A model generated the notes under the pieces. That model saw nothing but the letters and a program-made list of their open reading frames with translations, ran no database searches and was not told where the DNA came from. Positions 17,427 to 27,180 of a stretch of DNA of 64,000 nt are shown piece after piece. Both the position numbers and the translations under genes were made by a program. Position 1 is the first letter of the stretch, and the number at the start of each line of letters is the position of its first letter. This stretch comes from Schauerella fraxinea. Its GTDB lineage: Bacteria; Pseudomonadota; Gammaproteobacteria; Burkholderiales; Burkholderiaceae_B. The DNA lies in contig JAVDKK010000002.1 of the NCBI GenBank assembly GCA_030849945.1, positions 310,001-374,000 on the forward strand, read 5' to 3'.

Positions 17427-17843
17427 ATGGCACTGATGAGTGTTTTCGATATCGCCGGTTCGGCGCTGACCGCGCAATCGCAACGGATGAACGTGTCGGC
17501 CAGCAACATGGCGAACGCCGACAGCGCGGTGGGTCCCGACGGACAGCCGTTCCGCGCTCGCCAGGTGATTTTCCAGGTTGCGCCCACGCCGGGGCAGACC
17601 TTCGGTCAGGAAGTGGGCGGTGTGCAGGTCGCCAGCATCATGCAAGACAACGCGCCGATGAAACGGCTGTATCAGCCCACGCATCCCTTGGCCGACGAGA
17701 CCGGCTACGTCACGATGCCCAACGTCGATACCGTGGCTGAAACGGTCAACATGATTTCCGCCTCGCGCTCCTATCAGGCCAACGTCGAAGTGCTGAACAC
17801 CGCGAAAGCGTTGATGCAAAAGACGCTCACCATCGGGCAATAA
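17427..17843 (+). CDS. flgC: FlgC, proximal rod protein
   Basis: 138 residues. It has the N-terminal rod motif (SASNMANADSA) and the conserved C-terminal block MISASRSYQANVEVLNTAK. Together these form the coiled-coil D0 region of rod and hook proteins. Its length equals that of E. coli FlgC (134) within a few residues. It lies between flgB and flgD. Confidence 0.96.
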   Translation: MALMSVFDIAGSALTAQSQRMNVSASNMANADSAVGPDGQPFRARQVIFQVAPTPGQTFGQEVGGVQVASIMQDNAPMKRLYQPTHPLADETGYVTMPNVDTVAETVNMISASRSYQANVEVLNTAKALMQKTLTIGQ

Positions 17844-17875
17844 GCCCGGTCAACAAAAGATTCTCGGAATACACC

Positions 17876-18589
17876 ATGGCCGTCGTTACTTCTTCGACCG
17901 ATCAAAATGCCGCAGTGGCCGCTTTGGCTGCTCAGGCAGATGCGCAAAGAAACACCTCCACGTCGTCCGACATGAAGGATCAGTTTCTCAAGTTGCTTGT
18001 GGAGCAATTGAAAAACCAGGATCCGCTCAATCCGATGGATAACGCGCAGATGACGACCCAGCTCGCGCAGATCTCCACCGTTGAAGGCATTGAGAAGCTC
18101 AATGCAACGATGGCCATCGTGTCGGGGCAGGTGGGTGTTTCGCAAGGCTTGGCGGCGCAAGGCATGATTGGCAAGAACGTTTTCGTGCCCGGCACTGACG
18201 TCCTGTTGGGCAGCGATCCCGCCGATCCTACGAAACGCGAGGCGACGCCGATCGGGCTGGACTTGACGACCGGTGCCGCCAAGGTAACGGTCAAGATCAG
18301 CGACGCCGCAGGCAACCTCGTGCGCACCATAACTTTGGAAAACGTGAGCGCCGGTATTGCCACAGTCGAATGGGACGGCCTCACCGATGGCAAGACGCCC
18401 GCAGCCGACGGCAAGTATCAGGTTGCGGTAACCGCCGAGGATAGCGCGGGTGCCGCGATCGCCTCCACGGAAGTATTGAAGTACGCCAAGGTCGATAGCC
18501 TCTCGTACACCTCGACGGGCGCCACGCTTGATCTGGGGCTGAACGGTCAGGTTAGCGTGGCAGACGTGCGCAAGGTTTTCGGCAGTTAA
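17876..18589 (+). CDS. flgD: FlgD, hook assembly scaffold cap
   Basis: 237 residues, the usual size. FlgD caps the growing hook and is replaced by FlgK. The N-terminal signature DQFLKLLVEQLKNQDPLNPMD is at about 37-57. The C-terminal half has the FlgD tandem beta-domains (Ig-like around VKISDAAGNLVRTI and ATVEWDG). It is followed by flgE after 72 nt. Confidence 0.96.
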   Translation: MAVVTSSTDQNAAVAALAAQADAQRNTSTSSDMKDQFLKLLVEQLKNQDPLNPMDNAQMTTQLAQISTVEGIEKLNATMAIVSGQVGVSQGLAAQGMIGKNVFVPGTDVLLGSDPADPTKREATPIGLDLTTGAAKVTVKISDAAGNLVRTITLENVSAGIATVEWDGLTDGKTPAADGKYQVAVTAEDSAGAAIASTEVLKYAKVDSLSYTSTGATLDLGLNGQVSVADVRKVFGS

Positions 18590-18661
18590 ACGGCTTCCCC
18601 CCATTTTCTACGCACTGCGCCGATCGCGTAGTCATCAATACCTTTTAAGAGAGATACCGAC

Positions 18662-19870
18662 ATGGGCTTCGGACAAGGACTCAGCGGACTGAACGCTGCA
18701 TCGCAAAACCTGGACGTGATCGGCAATAACATTGCCAACGCCTCGACGATCGGCTTCAAAGCCGCCACCGCCTCGTTCGCCGACGTGTATGCCACGTCGC
18801 GCGTGGGTCTTGGTGTGCAGGTCGCGGCCATCAACCAGCGCTTCGCCACCGGCTCGATCGTTGAAGGTAATGGCTCGCTCAACATGGCGTTGAACGACAA
18901 GGGCTTTTTCCGGCTTCAAGATACAACCGGCGGCGTGGTGTATTCGCGCAACGGCGAATTCGGCCTGGACAAAGATAACTATGTGGTCAACGCGTTGGGT
19001 CAACGCCTGACCGGTTATCCCGGCGGAGGCGTCGGTCAAGATCCCGTGCAGCTGCAATTGGCGCTCGGCGATGTCGCACCTACTGCTACGACCACAGCAC
19101 AATTGACGGCCAACCTGCGTGCGGGTGCAACGCCGATTCCCGCTACGCCTGCGTTCGACATCACCAATGCCGATACGTACACGAACCGTGCAACGATGAC
19201 GGTGTACGACTCGCTGGGTAATGGTCACACGATGGACCAGTACTTCATCAAGCGTGAAGGCGCGGGCGGCAACAGCGTTTATGAGGTGCGTTACGTGCTG
19301 GACGGTACGGAGCGCGTGCAGGGTACGCCGCAGCAATTGACGTTCGACGAGAACGGTACGATCGTCGCGCCGCTTACGCCCGTGTCGATGACGTTCCCCA
19401 ACCCAGGTGGCACGACGTCGCCGGCCGATGATATGACGATCGCTTTCAACTACGGCAAAGTCACCCAGTTCGCTGGCGACTTCAGCAACACGCCGCTGCC
19501 CAACGGTAATGCGTCCGGTACGTTCAGCGGTTTGGCCGTCGGGGCGGACGGCAGCATCGTGGCCTCGTATTCGTCGGGCGCCAAAACCGTGATCGGCACC
19601 GTCGCGTTGGCACGTTTCAATAACGAAATGGGCTTGACGCCGATCGGCGGGAACGCCTGGTCCGAGTCGCCCGAATCGGGTCAGCCGGTTTTGGGTCAGC
19701 CGGGCACGAACAGCCTGTCGACCATCACCGGCGGCAAGCTCGAGGCCTCCAACGTCAATACGAGTGACGAATTGGTCAACATGATCATCGCGCAACGGAC
19801 CTATCAGGCCAACGCACAAACGATCAAGACTCAAGATCAAGTGCTGCAAACGCTGCTGCAGATTCGTTAA
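18662..19870 (+). CDS. flgE: FlgE, hook protein
   Basis: 402 residues, equal to E. coli FlgE. It polymerises into the hook. The N-terminal D0 motif (SGLNAASQNLDVIGNNIANAST) and the C-terminal block (ELVNMIIAQRTYQANAQTIKTQDQVLQTLLQ) are typical of hook subunits. The middle domains are Thr/Gly-rich and low in Cys. A GAGAGA ribosome site precedes the ATG. Confidence 0.97.
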   Translation: MGFGQGLSGLNAASQNLDVIGNNIANASTIGFKAATASFADVYATSRVGLGVQVAAINQRFATGSIVEGNGSLNMALNDKGFFRLQDTTGGVVYSRNGEFGLDKDNYVVNALGQRLTGYPGGGVGQDPVQLQLALGDVAPTATTTAQLTANLRAGATPIPATPAFDITNADTYTNRATMTVYDSLGNGHTMDQYFIKREGAGGNSVYEVRYVLDGTERVQGTPQQLTFDENGTIVAPLTPVSMTFPNPGGTTSPADDMTIAFNYGKVTQFAGDFSNTPLPNGNASGTFSGLAVGADGSIVASYSSGAKTVIGTVALARFNNEMGLTPIGGNAWSESPESGQPVLGQPGTNSLSTITGGKLEASNVNTSDELVNMIIAQRTYQANAQTIKTQDQVLQTLLQIR

Positions 19871-19905
19871 TTTTGACCGACACGAGCACGCTACGGAGCT
19901 GACGC

Positions 19906-20667
19906 ATGGATCGCATTATCTACACCTCCATGAATGGCGCAAGCCGTTTGATGGAGCACCAAGCGGTGTTGACCAACAACATGGCCAACGCCAGCACGCC
20001 GGGTTTTCGCGAGCAGATCGCGATGTACCGGTCGGTGCCCATGGGCGACGGCGACAGCTACTCGACGCGTGTTGCGACCGTGGCGTCGACTCCAGGTCAC
20101 AGTTTTGCGGTCGGGCCGATGCAATCGACCGGCCGCGCGCTCGATGTGGCCTTGAACGGCGACGGTTGGTTTACGTTTCAAACGCCCGACGGCGAGGCAT
20201 ACAGCCGCAACGGCGCGCTGCAGGTGGGATTCAACAATCTTCTGCAAAACGCCCAGGGGCAGCCGGTGTTGTCCGAGCAGAATGCGCCGATCGAAGTGCC
20301 GCCTGGCGCGTCATTGACGATTGCCTCCGACGGCACGATTACCGCCGTTGGCGCCGGCGACCCGCCCAACACGATTCTCAACCTCGGAAGGTTGAAGCTC
20401 GTCAATCCGCCTGCCACGGCCATGATTCACGGTGATGACGGCTTGTTCCGTACCGTGGACGCGCAAGGTCAAACGTTGCCGGCACAGCAAGCCGACGCAA
20501 CGCTCAAGGTCACGTCTGGCGTGTTGGAAGGCAGCAATGCAAATCCGATCTCGTCCATGGTGGGCATGATCGAAAACTCGCGCCGGTACGAAATGCAGAT
20601 GCAGGTATTGAAAAACGTCGACGCAAATGAGCAGCGTGCCAACGGCCTGCTGTCCGTCAGCGGTTAA
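19906..20667 (+). CDS. flgF: FlgF, proximal rod protein
   Basis: 253 residues (E. coli 251). The N-terminal rod motif (NNMANASTPGFREQIAMYRS) and the C-terminal block (MIENSRRYEMQMQVLKNVD) are present. FlgF is the last proximal rod protein before FlgG. A 106-nt gap with a hairpin (20737-20755) separates it from flgG. Confidence 0.96.
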   Translation: MDRIIYTSMNGASRLMEHQAVLTNNMANASTPGFREQIAMYRSVPMGDGDSYSTRVATVASTPGHSFAVGPMQSTGRALDVALNGDGWFTFQTPDGEAYSRNGALQVGFNNLLQNAQGQPVLSEQNAPIEVPPGASLTIASDGTITAVGAGDPPNTILNLGRLKLVNPPATAMIHGDDGLFRTVDAQGQTLPAQQADATLKVTSGVLEGSNANPISSMVGMIENSRRYEMQMQVLKNVDANEQRANGLLSVSG

Positions 20668-20736
20668 TCCGCAGGCGCGCCGCCACCCGCGTGCGCACAC
20701 CCTGCGAACCCTTTTTCTTTTGAACAGTATTGCCGC

Positions 20737-20755
20737 GGTGGCGATCACCGCCACC
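20737..20755 (+). other. Hairpin between flgF and flgG
   Basis: GGTGGCG (20737-20743) pairs perfectly with CGCCACC (20749-20755) over a 5-nt loop. It sits just before the flgG ribosome site (AAGGA at about 20760-20764) and has no T-tract, so it is not an intrinsic terminator. It could protect or mark a processing point in the flg transcript, allowing flgG to be expressed more than flgF. Confidence 0.4.
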
Positions 20756-20773
20756 CCTTAAGGATTTCTCATC

Positions 20774-21559
20774 ATGATGCGCGCCCTTTGGATTGCCAAG
20801 ACCGGTCTGGAAAGCCAACAGACGGCTATGGATGTTATTTCCAACAACTTGGCCAACGTCAACACCAACGGCTTCAAGCAAGGTCGCGCGGTATTTCAGG
20901 ATTTGATGTATCAGACGATGCGTCAGCCGGGCGCCCAGGTGGGCGACACGGCCCAACTGCCAACGGGCCTGCAACTGGGTTCGGGTGCGCGCGTCGCATC
21001 CACCGAGCGCGTCCACACACAGGGCGACATGAAGTTGACGGGCAGCTCGTTGAGCGTTGCCATCAACGGCAAAGGCTTCCTGCAAGTCGAGTTGCCGGAT
21101 GGCACGCAGGCGTACACCCGCGACGGCGAACTGGCGCGCAACAGTGAAGGCCAATTGGTAACGGCGGGCGGTTACGTGGTGCAGCCTCCGATCAACATCC
21201 CGGATAACGCCCAGGAAATCACGATCGGCAAGGACGGCACCGTTTCGGTCACGCAGCCGGGCGCAACCGGCCAAAGCGTGCAAGTGGGTCAGATGCAGCT
21301 GGCCACGTTCATCAACGAAACGGGCTTGCAGAACGTGGGTGAGAACCTTTACGTTGAAACCGATGCCTCAGGCCCGGCCAACGTGCTGCAAGCCGGTGTC
21401 GATGGCGCCGGTCAATTGTTCCAGAAGTACATTGAAACCTCGAACGTCAACGTTGCCGAAGAACTGGTCAACATGATCACGACGCAGCGCGCTTACGAAA
21501 TGAACAGCAAGGCCGTTCAAACTTCGGACCAGATGCTTGCGCGTCTGACGCAGCTCTGA
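20774..21559 (+). CDS. flgG: FlgG, distal rod protein
   Basis: 261 residues, nearly the E. coli length (260). FlgG builds the distal rod that crosses the P- and L-rings. It has the N-terminal motif NNLANVNTNGFKQGRAVFQDL, the DGS-type loop residues around 45-60 and the C-terminal EELVNMITTQRAYEMNSKAVQTSD. Its TGA stop overlaps the flgH ATG by one base. Confidence 0.97.
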   Translation: MMRALWIAKTGLESQQTAMDVISNNLANVNTNGFKQGRAVFQDLMYQTMRQPGAQVGDTAQLPTGLQLGSGARVASTERVHTQGDMKLTGSSLSVAINGKGFLQVELPDGTQAYTRDGELARNSEGQLVTAGGYVVQPPINIPDNAQEITIGKDGTVSVTQPGATGQSVQVGQMQLATFINETGLQNVGENLYVETDASGPANVLQAGVDGAGQLFQKYIETSNVNVAEELVNMITTQRAYEMNSKAVQTSDQMLARLTQL

Positions 21560-22245
21560 TGAATACGCATCTATTGCGCGCTGGGTTAACAATTGGACTG
21601 TTGTCCTTGATGACCGGCTGCGCTTTGATTCCGCCCGAGCCCGTCGTAGAAGGGCCGACCACGGCGATTCCGCCGGCGCCGTTCCCGCCTCAGCAGCCTA
21701 CCGGGTCGATCTATCAGCCTACGGTCTACGGCAGCTATCCGCTGTTCGAGGATCGTCGTCCGCGCAATGTGGGCGATATTGTGACCGTCGTTCTGAATGA
21801 ACGCACAAATGCGGCGAAGAACGTTGCGACGAACACGAGCCGCACAGGTGCAGCCAGTCTTGGTGTGGGCGCCGCACCAGGATTCATGGACAGCTGGGCC
21901 AATGCCAAGCTTGATACCGATGCATCGGGCAGCAATACGATGGAAGGCACGGGCGATTCTCGCGCAAACAACACCTTCACCGGCACGCTCACCACGACAG
22001 TGGTAGGGGTGCTCGGCAATGGCAACCTTCAAGTTGCCGGCGAGAAACAGATCGCCATCAATCGCGGCAGTGAGTACGTTCGATTCTCAGGGGTCGTCGA
22101 CCCGCGCTCCATCAGTGGTGCCAATACGGTGTCGTCGACGCAGGTCGCCGATGCGCGCATCGAGTATCGCAGCAAGGGCATCATGGATGAGGTGCAGACC
22201 ATGGGATGGCTGCAACGATTCTTCCTGTTGGCTTCCCCGTTCTAA
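21559..22245 (+). CDS. flgH: FlgH, L-ring lipoprotein
   Basis: 228 residues. A lipoprotein signal with a lipobox ending LMTGC (Cys21) targets it to the outer membrane, where it forms the L-ring bushing. The conserved DRRPRNVGDIVTVVLNE and EKQIAINRGSEYVRFSGVVDP blocks are present. It starts within the flgG stop codon. The flgI start overlaps its own stop (TAATG), so the three genes are tightly coupled. Confidence 0.97.
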   Translation: MNTHLLRAGLTIGLLSLMTGCALIPPEPVVEGPTTAIPPAPFPPQQPTGSIYQPTVYGSYPLFEDRRPRNVGDIVTVVLNERTNAAKNVATNTSRTGAASLGVGAAPGFMDSWANAKLDTDASGSNTMEGTGDSRANNTFTGTLTTTVVGVLGNGNLQVAGEKQIAINRGSEYVRFSGVVDPRSISGANTVSSTQVADARIEYRSKGIMDEVQTMGWLQRFFLLASPF

Positions 22246-23426
22246 TGTTATCGGCAACCATGTCGTCGCTCATGTCACTCTCGTCCATGTTCAGCCGCCG
22301 GACAATCGGCGCCGCGCAGCACCTCGCAACGGTGCTTGTCTGCGCAACGCTCGCGGGCCTCGTCGCCGCGACACCGGCGCAGGCCGAGCGCTTGAAGGAT
22401 CTGTCGTCGCTGCAAGGCGTGCGGGGCAATCAACTGATCGGATACGGCCTTGTCGTTGGACTTGACGGCAGCGGCGACCAAGTACGCCAGACGCCGTTTA
22501 CGCAGCAAAGCCTGACGAACATGCTGTCGCAATTGGGCATCACCTTGCCGCCCAACAGCAATATGCAGCTCAAGAACGTAGCAGCCGTCATGGTCACGGC
22601 CACGTTGCCGGCCTTTGCCCGGCCTGGTCAAACCCTCGACATCAACGTGTCGTCGATGGGTAACGCAAAGAGCTTGCGTGGCGGCACGCTGCTCATGACG
22701 CCATTGAAGGGGGCAGATAGCCAGGTGTACGCGATCGCCCAGGGCAACATCCTGGTGGGTGGTGCGGGGGCTTCGGCTGGCGGATCGAGCGTGCAGATCA
22801 ATCAGTTGAACGGCGGCCGAATCACGGCCGGTGCCATTGTTGAGCGCAGTGTGCCCACACGCTTTGCCTCCGATGGACTGATGTATCTCGAGATGAACAC
22901 GACGGACTTCGGCACCACGCAGAATGCGGTCGCAGCCCTGAATCGTCAGTTTGGCAATGGTACTGCGCAAGCAATGGATGGCCGCGTCATTCAATTGCGC
23001 GGGCCGTATGAGCCCTCGGCTCAGGCGGCATTCTTGTCGCAGGTCGAAAATCTTCAGGTCACGCGCGCCGCCGCTGCGGCCAAGGTGATCATTAATGCGC
23101 GTACGGGCTCGGTCGTCATGAACCGAACGGTCATGATCGAAGAAGCCGCCGTGGCGCATGGCAACTTGTCGGTCATCATCAATCGCACAAACGAAGTTTC
23201 CCAGCCCAATACGCCTTTTGGTGGCGGCCAGACGGTCGTGGTTCCCAACACGCAAATCGAGATCCGGCAGGACAACGGTTCGTTGCAGCGCGTAAGTACC
23301 AGCGCCAATCTCGCCGATGTGGTCAAGGCGCTTAATGCGCTAGGCGCCACGCCTCAGGATTTACTGTCGATCCTGCAGGCGATGCAAACCGCCGGCGCCC
23401 TGCGCGCCGAACTGGAAATCATCTAA
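22245..23426 (+). CDS. flgI: FlgI, P-ring protein
   Basis: 393 residues from the chosen start. It is secreted to the periplasm and forms the P-ring in the peptidoglycan. The ATG at 22245 overlaps the flgH stop. The ATG at 22287 would also leave a good Sec signal (FSRR, hydrophobic core, TPAQA cleavage site) and cannot be excluded. Family motifs include RIKDL-type RLKDLSSLQGVRGNQLIGYGLV and the C-terminal ALNALGATPQDLLSILQAM. flgJ follows after 2 nt. Confidence 0.95.
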   Translation: MLSATMSSLMSLSSMFSRRTIGAAQHLATVLVCATLAGLVAATPAQAERLKDLSSLQGVRGNQLIGYGLVVGLDGSGDQVRQTPFTQQSLTNMLSQLGITLPPNSNMQLKNVAAVMVTATLPAFARPGQTLDINVSSMGNAKSLRGGTLLMTPLKGADSQVYAIAQGNILVGGAGASAGGSSVQINQLNGGRITAGAIVERSVPTRFASDGLMYLEMNTTDFGTTQNAVAALNRQFGNGTAQAMDGRVIQLRGPYEPSAQAAFLSQVENLQVTRAAAAAKVIINARTGSVVMNRTVMIEEAAVAHGNLSVIINRTNEVSQPNTPFGGGQTVVVPNTQIEIRQDNGSLQRVSTSANLADVVKALNALGATPQDLLSILQAMQTAGALRAELEII

Positions 23427-23428
23427 TC

Positions 23429-24451
23429 ATGGCGATATCGAGCAATCCGCTTACCTCCACGGGTGGTCAGCGTTCGGTTTTCGATATGACCGCCTTGTCG
23501 GACCTGAAGCGCGAAGTGCGTGAAAGTCCCACCGGCGCCGCACATCAGGCCAAGGTTGCGCAGCAGTTCGAGGCGCTCTATCTGCAGATGATGCTCAAGC
23601 AGATGCGGCAGGCCATGCCCAAATCGGGGATGCTCGATACCGACCAGACGCGCATGGTGCAATCGATGGCCGACGAGCAGTTGGCATTGCAGCTGGCGGA
23701 TCCCGGGATTGGTCTAGCTCAGGCGTTATTGCGCCAGATGCAGGGAAATAGCGGCACATTGCAAACCGAAGTCGACGACAGGAACGCGACGCCAGACGGC
23801 AGCCCCGAAGCCAATTCGCCCGCGGGATTGCTTGCACGCAAACTGCGAGTCGATAGCGCGTTCAATCCGGAAGAGGGCAGCATGCCGAGCATCTCGGCGC
23901 TGTTGCAAGTACTCGAGCGCAATCGTCCTGGCGATCGGGCAGACGCCGCCGCCGACGGCGCACCTGATCATGTCGTGGCATTTGTGTCTCGTATGCGCGA
24001 TGCGGCAAATGTCGCCGCCGAAGATAGCGGTGTGCCGGCGCGTCTGATTCTTGGTCAGGCTGCACTCGAATCGGGCTGGGGCAAGCGCGAAATCAAGCAT
24101 GAGAACGGCTCGACCTCCTACAACCTGTTTGGCATCAAGGCTGGGTCGAACTGGTCGGGCAAGGTCGTCAACGTGATGACCACCGAGTTTGTGGATGGCG
24201 TGCCGCGCAAGATGATCCAGCCGTTCCGCGCTTACAACTCCTACGAGGAGTCGTTCACCGACTACGCCCGCCTGATCGGCAACAGCCCACGATACGAGTC
24301 AGTGACGACGGCGCGCAACGCGGTCGATGCTGCGCACAAAATTCAAGCGGCAGGCTACGCCACCGATCCTAACTACGCGAAAAAGCTCATAGATATCATG
24401 AGCTTGATGCAGGGTAGTGTGGTGCGCGCCGATATTTCCAACACGCGCTAA
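23429..24451 (+). CDS. flgJ: FlgJ, rod scaffold with peptidoglycan hydrolase
   Basis: 340 residues in two domains. The N-terminal rod-cap domain (about 25-105) has the FEALYLQMMLKQMRQAMP motif. The C-terminal glucosaminidase-type domain (about 185-335) has the catalytic-region sequence LILGQAALESGWG and the later NLFGIK and YNSYEESFTDYA. It cuts peptidoglycan so the rod can pass. Dual-domain FlgJ is normal for beta- and gamma-proteobacteria. The flgK promoter overlaps its stop codon. Confidence 0.96.
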   Translation: MAISSNPLTSTGGQRSVFDMTALSDLKREVRESPTGAAHQAKVAQQFEALYLQMMLKQMRQAMPKSGMLDTDQTRMVQSMADEQLALQLADPGIGLAQALLRQMQGNSGTLQTEVDDRNATPDGSPEANSPAGLLARKLRVDSAFNPEEGSMPSISALLQVLERNRPGDRADAAADGAPDHVVAFVSRMRDAANVAAEDSGVPARLILGQAALESGWGKREIKHENGSTSYNLFGIKAGSNWSGKVVNVMTTEFVDGVPRKMIQPFRAYNSYEESFTDYARLIGNSPRYESVTTARNAVDAAHKIQAAGYATDPNYAKKLIDIMSLMQGSVVRADISNTR

Positions 24452-24475
24452 ATATCGCCATTGTCCTGCCGTTAA
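24449..24475 (+). promoter_or_regulatory. Sigma-28 promoter of flgKL
   Basis: TAAATATC (24449-24456), an 11-nt spacer, GCCGTTAA (24468-24475). The -10 matches the FliA consensus at 7 of 8 positions and the -35 keeps the TAAA core. The first three bases of the -35 are the flgJ stop codon. It lies 45 nt upstream of the flgK start, so flgKL can be made late even though the operon upstream is early. Confidence 0.75.
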
Positions 24476-24520
24476 TCATTCATAACGCTTAAGCGATTTT
24501 GGTAACAAGAGGACATCTGC

Positions 24521-26179
24521 ATGAATCTGTTTAATTTGGGTCTCTCCGGCGTCCGTACATCGGAACTGCGTCTTCAGGTCGCGGCCAATAACATGCAGAA
24601 CGTCCTCACGCCGGGCTACAACCGCCAGAGCGTGCAGGTCGCTACAAATAGTGCAATGTCTACCGGTACCGGCTACATCGGCATGGGTGTGAACGCAGTC
24701 ACGATCCAGCGTGCATACGATGGATTTCTGTATCAGCAGCTCAGCAATGCAGAGAGCAAAGAGTCGAGCTTGAGCGCCCAGTCGGCGCAATTGACGCAAA
24801 TCGCTTCGTTGTTCTCGGACCGCACTGTCGGCGTCTCCCCGGCGATCTCCGCTTTCTTTTCCAGCCTCAACAGCCTGGCCAGCAGCCCGGCCGATCCGGC
24901 GATTCGTGAAGATGTAATCGGCAAGGGCAATACGCTTGTCAGCCAGATCAAGTCAGCCTACAACGAGCTGCAAACCCAACGCGACGGGCTCAATACGCAG
25001 ATCTCGAATGCCGTCACGCAGGTCAACAGCTACCTGAACGAGATCAACGATCTCAACAAGAGCATCACCACCGCCACCGGCACGGGTCATGCCCCCAACG
25101 ACTTGCTCGATCTGCGTGATCAGAAGTTGCGCGAGCTCAACAGCTTGGTCGGCATCAAAACCGTACCCGACGGCGACCGCGTCACGGTCACGCTGGAAAA
25201 TGGCACCACGCTGTTGTCGGGCAACAAAGTCTATCCCTTGGTGGCAAAGCCCTCCGACGCCGATCCGCAGCGAGTCGTCGTGGCTGCAACGATCCAAACG
25301 GGTCCCACCACGTCGCAGACGGTCGATATGGCAGATTCCTCCGTCGTCAATGGTACGTTGGGCGGTCTGGTTGCCGTTCGCTCGAACTCGCTGGACGGCG
25401 CGCAAAACCGCCTGGGTCAGTTGTCGATTGCGCTCGCTACGGCATTCAACGCGATTCACAGCACGGGTCAGACCGCTGCCGGTGCTGCCGGCGGCGATTT
25501 CTTCTCGATCGGCGATCCGAAGATTCTGAAGAATGCAGGCAATACGGGCGCGGCGACACTTACGCCGGCATACAAGCTCGCCGACATCGCAAAGTTGAAC
25601 ACCAGCGACTATCAGATCCGTTTCGACACCAGCGTTGGTGCGGCGGGCGAATACATGGTGACGCGTTTGCCCAACGGCACCGCAACGAGTGCCGGCGCTG
25701 GCCCCACGTTGGACCTGGATGGCGTTTCCGTGGATGTCACCGGTGCGGCAGCTGACGGCGACACCTGGATTCTTTCGCCGACGCGTGATGCCGCGCGCGA
25801 TCTGACGCAATTGGTGCAGAACTCGGAAGACATTGCAGCAGCCGATGCTGCCGGCGGTTCGGCAAACGGCGAAACGGCCAAGGCACTCGCGGCCTTGCAA
25901 AGCGACCGCATTTTCAATAGTGGTACCGCCAACCTGACCGAGTTGTATTCACAGTTCGTGAACGTGATCGGTGTGGACGCTGCAGGCGTCAAGTCGGCTT
26001 TCGAGGCCCAGACCAAATTGGCGAATGAGCGTTTTTCCGCCCAGCAGAACGTGTCGGGAACGAGCGAAACGCTGGAAATGAACGACATGATGACGTTTCA
26101 ACGCCAGTACCAGGCGAGCGCCAAAGTGCTGCAGACGGCATCCACCATTTTTGACACCATTCTCGGATTGAAGGGCTGA
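24521..26179 (+). CDS. flgK: FlgK, hook-filament junction protein 1
   Basis: 552 residues (E. coli 547). It forms the first junction ring between hook and filament and is exported with the chaperone FlgN. The N-terminal D0 motif (ASNNMQN-type, here VAANNMQNVLTPGYNRQSV) and the C-terminal block (EMNDMMTFQRQYQASAKVLQTAS) are intact. An AGAGGACA ribosome site precedes the ATG. It is preceded by a sigma-28 promoter and followed by flgL. Confidence 0.97.
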   Translation: MNLFNLGLSGVRTSELRLQVAANNMQNVLTPGYNRQSVQVATNSAMSTGTGYIGMGVNAVTIQRAYDGFLYQQLSNAESKESSLSAQSAQLTQIASLFSDRTVGVSPAISAFFSSLNSLASSPADPAIREDVIGKGNTLVSQIKSAYNELQTQRDGLNTQISNAVTQVNSYLNEINDLNKSITTATGTGHAPNDLLDLRDQKLRELNSLVGIKTVPDGDRVTVTLENGTTLLSGNKVYPLVAKPSDADPQRVVVAATIQTGPTTSQTVDMADSSVVNGTLGGLVAVRSNSLDGAQNRLGQLSIALATAFNAIHSTGQTAAGAAGGDFFSIGDPKILKNAGNTGAATLTPAYKLADIAKLNTSDYQIRFDTSVGAAGEYMVTRLPNGTATSAGAGPTLDLDGVSVDVTGAAADGDTWILSPTRDAARDLTQLVQNSEDIAAADAAGGSANGETAKALAALQSDRIFNSGTANLTELYSQFVNVIGVDAAGVKSAFEAQTKLANERFSAQQNVSGTSETLEMNDMMTFQRQYQASAKVLQTASTIFDTILGLKG

Positions 26180-26218
26180 GCGCGCGCCGCGCCTCGCTCT
26201 TAAGTGGAGTAGAACGAT

Positions 26219-27157
26219 ATGATGATCAGCACGCAAATGAGCTACCGAAATAGCCAGAACGCTATTTCGTCCGCCCGTGCCAAGGCCGACGAGCAAATGC
26301 TCAAGAACGCCGACATGAAGAAGTTTCTCAATCCGGGTGACGACCCGTTGGGCGCTGCTCAGTCGATCAACACTGCGCAAGAAGCCAGTGTGAACAAGGC
26401 GTTCCAGAACAACCGGACCGCAGCCAAGCAGCAACTTCAAGAGCAAGAAACCGTGATGACCACGGTCATCGATTCGATCACAGCTTTACGCACAAAGATC
26501 GTGCAAGCGGGTAACACCACTTATTCCGATGACGATCGCGCGGTCTTGGCGACCGAGCTGCAAGGCATCCGCGACTCGCTGCTCGCCAATGCAAACTCGA
26601 AGGACGCCAACGGTCAATATCTGTTTTCCGGACTTGCTGGCAACGAGCAACCCTTCGAAGAGGACGGCACGTTCAAGATTTTGCCGCCGTTGAACGAAGC
26701 ACGCACGGTACAGATCGAAGCGAGCCGCGAAGTGGCAACGAGTATTGTTGGCGACAAGTTCTTTTCGGCTCAGGCCAGCGATGGCAGCGGTGCTGTCGAC
26801 CTCTTCGCAACGCTGGATAAGTTAATCACGACGCTCAAGACGCCTGTCGCAGGTGACCCTGCAGCAATGGATAACTTGAACGCGGTGGTTGGCGAATCCA
26901 ATCGCAACATGGCGTCGGTTTTCGATAACGCAACCTCCACGCGCGCCGCACTTGGTGCACGTTTCAACGAGGTCGAGTCTCTGGACGCAGCAGGCGCGCA
27001 ACAGTCGCTTCGCATTGCAAAAAAACTGAGCGATATCGAAGATCTCGATCCCATCGAAGGCATTTCGCAGTTGCAGAGCTATCAATTGGCCGTTCAAGTA
27101 TCGGCCATGTCATACCAGATCCTCCAAAGCATCGCTTCCGAATTCCTCAAGTCCTAA
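26219..27157 (+). CDS. flgL: FlgL, hook-filament junction protein 3
   Basis: 312 residues (E. coli 317). It forms the second junction ring on which flagellin polymerises. The N-terminus (STQMSYRNSQNAISSARAKADEQMLKNAD) and C-terminal helix (QSYQLAVQVSAMSYQILQSIASEFL) are flagellin-like D0 regions. Two adjacent ATG codons (26219, 26222) are possible starts; the GGAG ribosome site fits either. The chemoreceptor gene follows after 23 nt without a terminator. Confidence 0.96.
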   Translation: MMISTQMSYRNSQNAISSARAKADEQMLKNADMKKFLNPGDDPLGAAQSINTAQEASVNKAFQNNRTAAKQQLQEQETVMTTVIDSITALRTKIVQAGNTTYSDDDRAVLATELQGIRDSLLANANSKDANGQYLFSGLAGNEQPFEEDGTFKILPPLNEARTVQIEASREVATSIVGDKFFSAQASDGSGAVDLFATLDKLITTLKTPVAGDPAAMDNLNAVVGESNRNMASVFDNATSTRAALGARFNEVESLDAAGAQQSLRIAKKLSDIEDLDPIEGISQLQSYQLAVQVSAMSYQILQSIASEFLKS

Positions 27158-27180
27158 CCTAGCGTCCATCAGCGCAAACC

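Noticed and set aside
18635..19849. 404-codon minus-strand frame opposite flgE
   Set aside because: Shadow of flgE; no start site and an Arg/His-rich composition.
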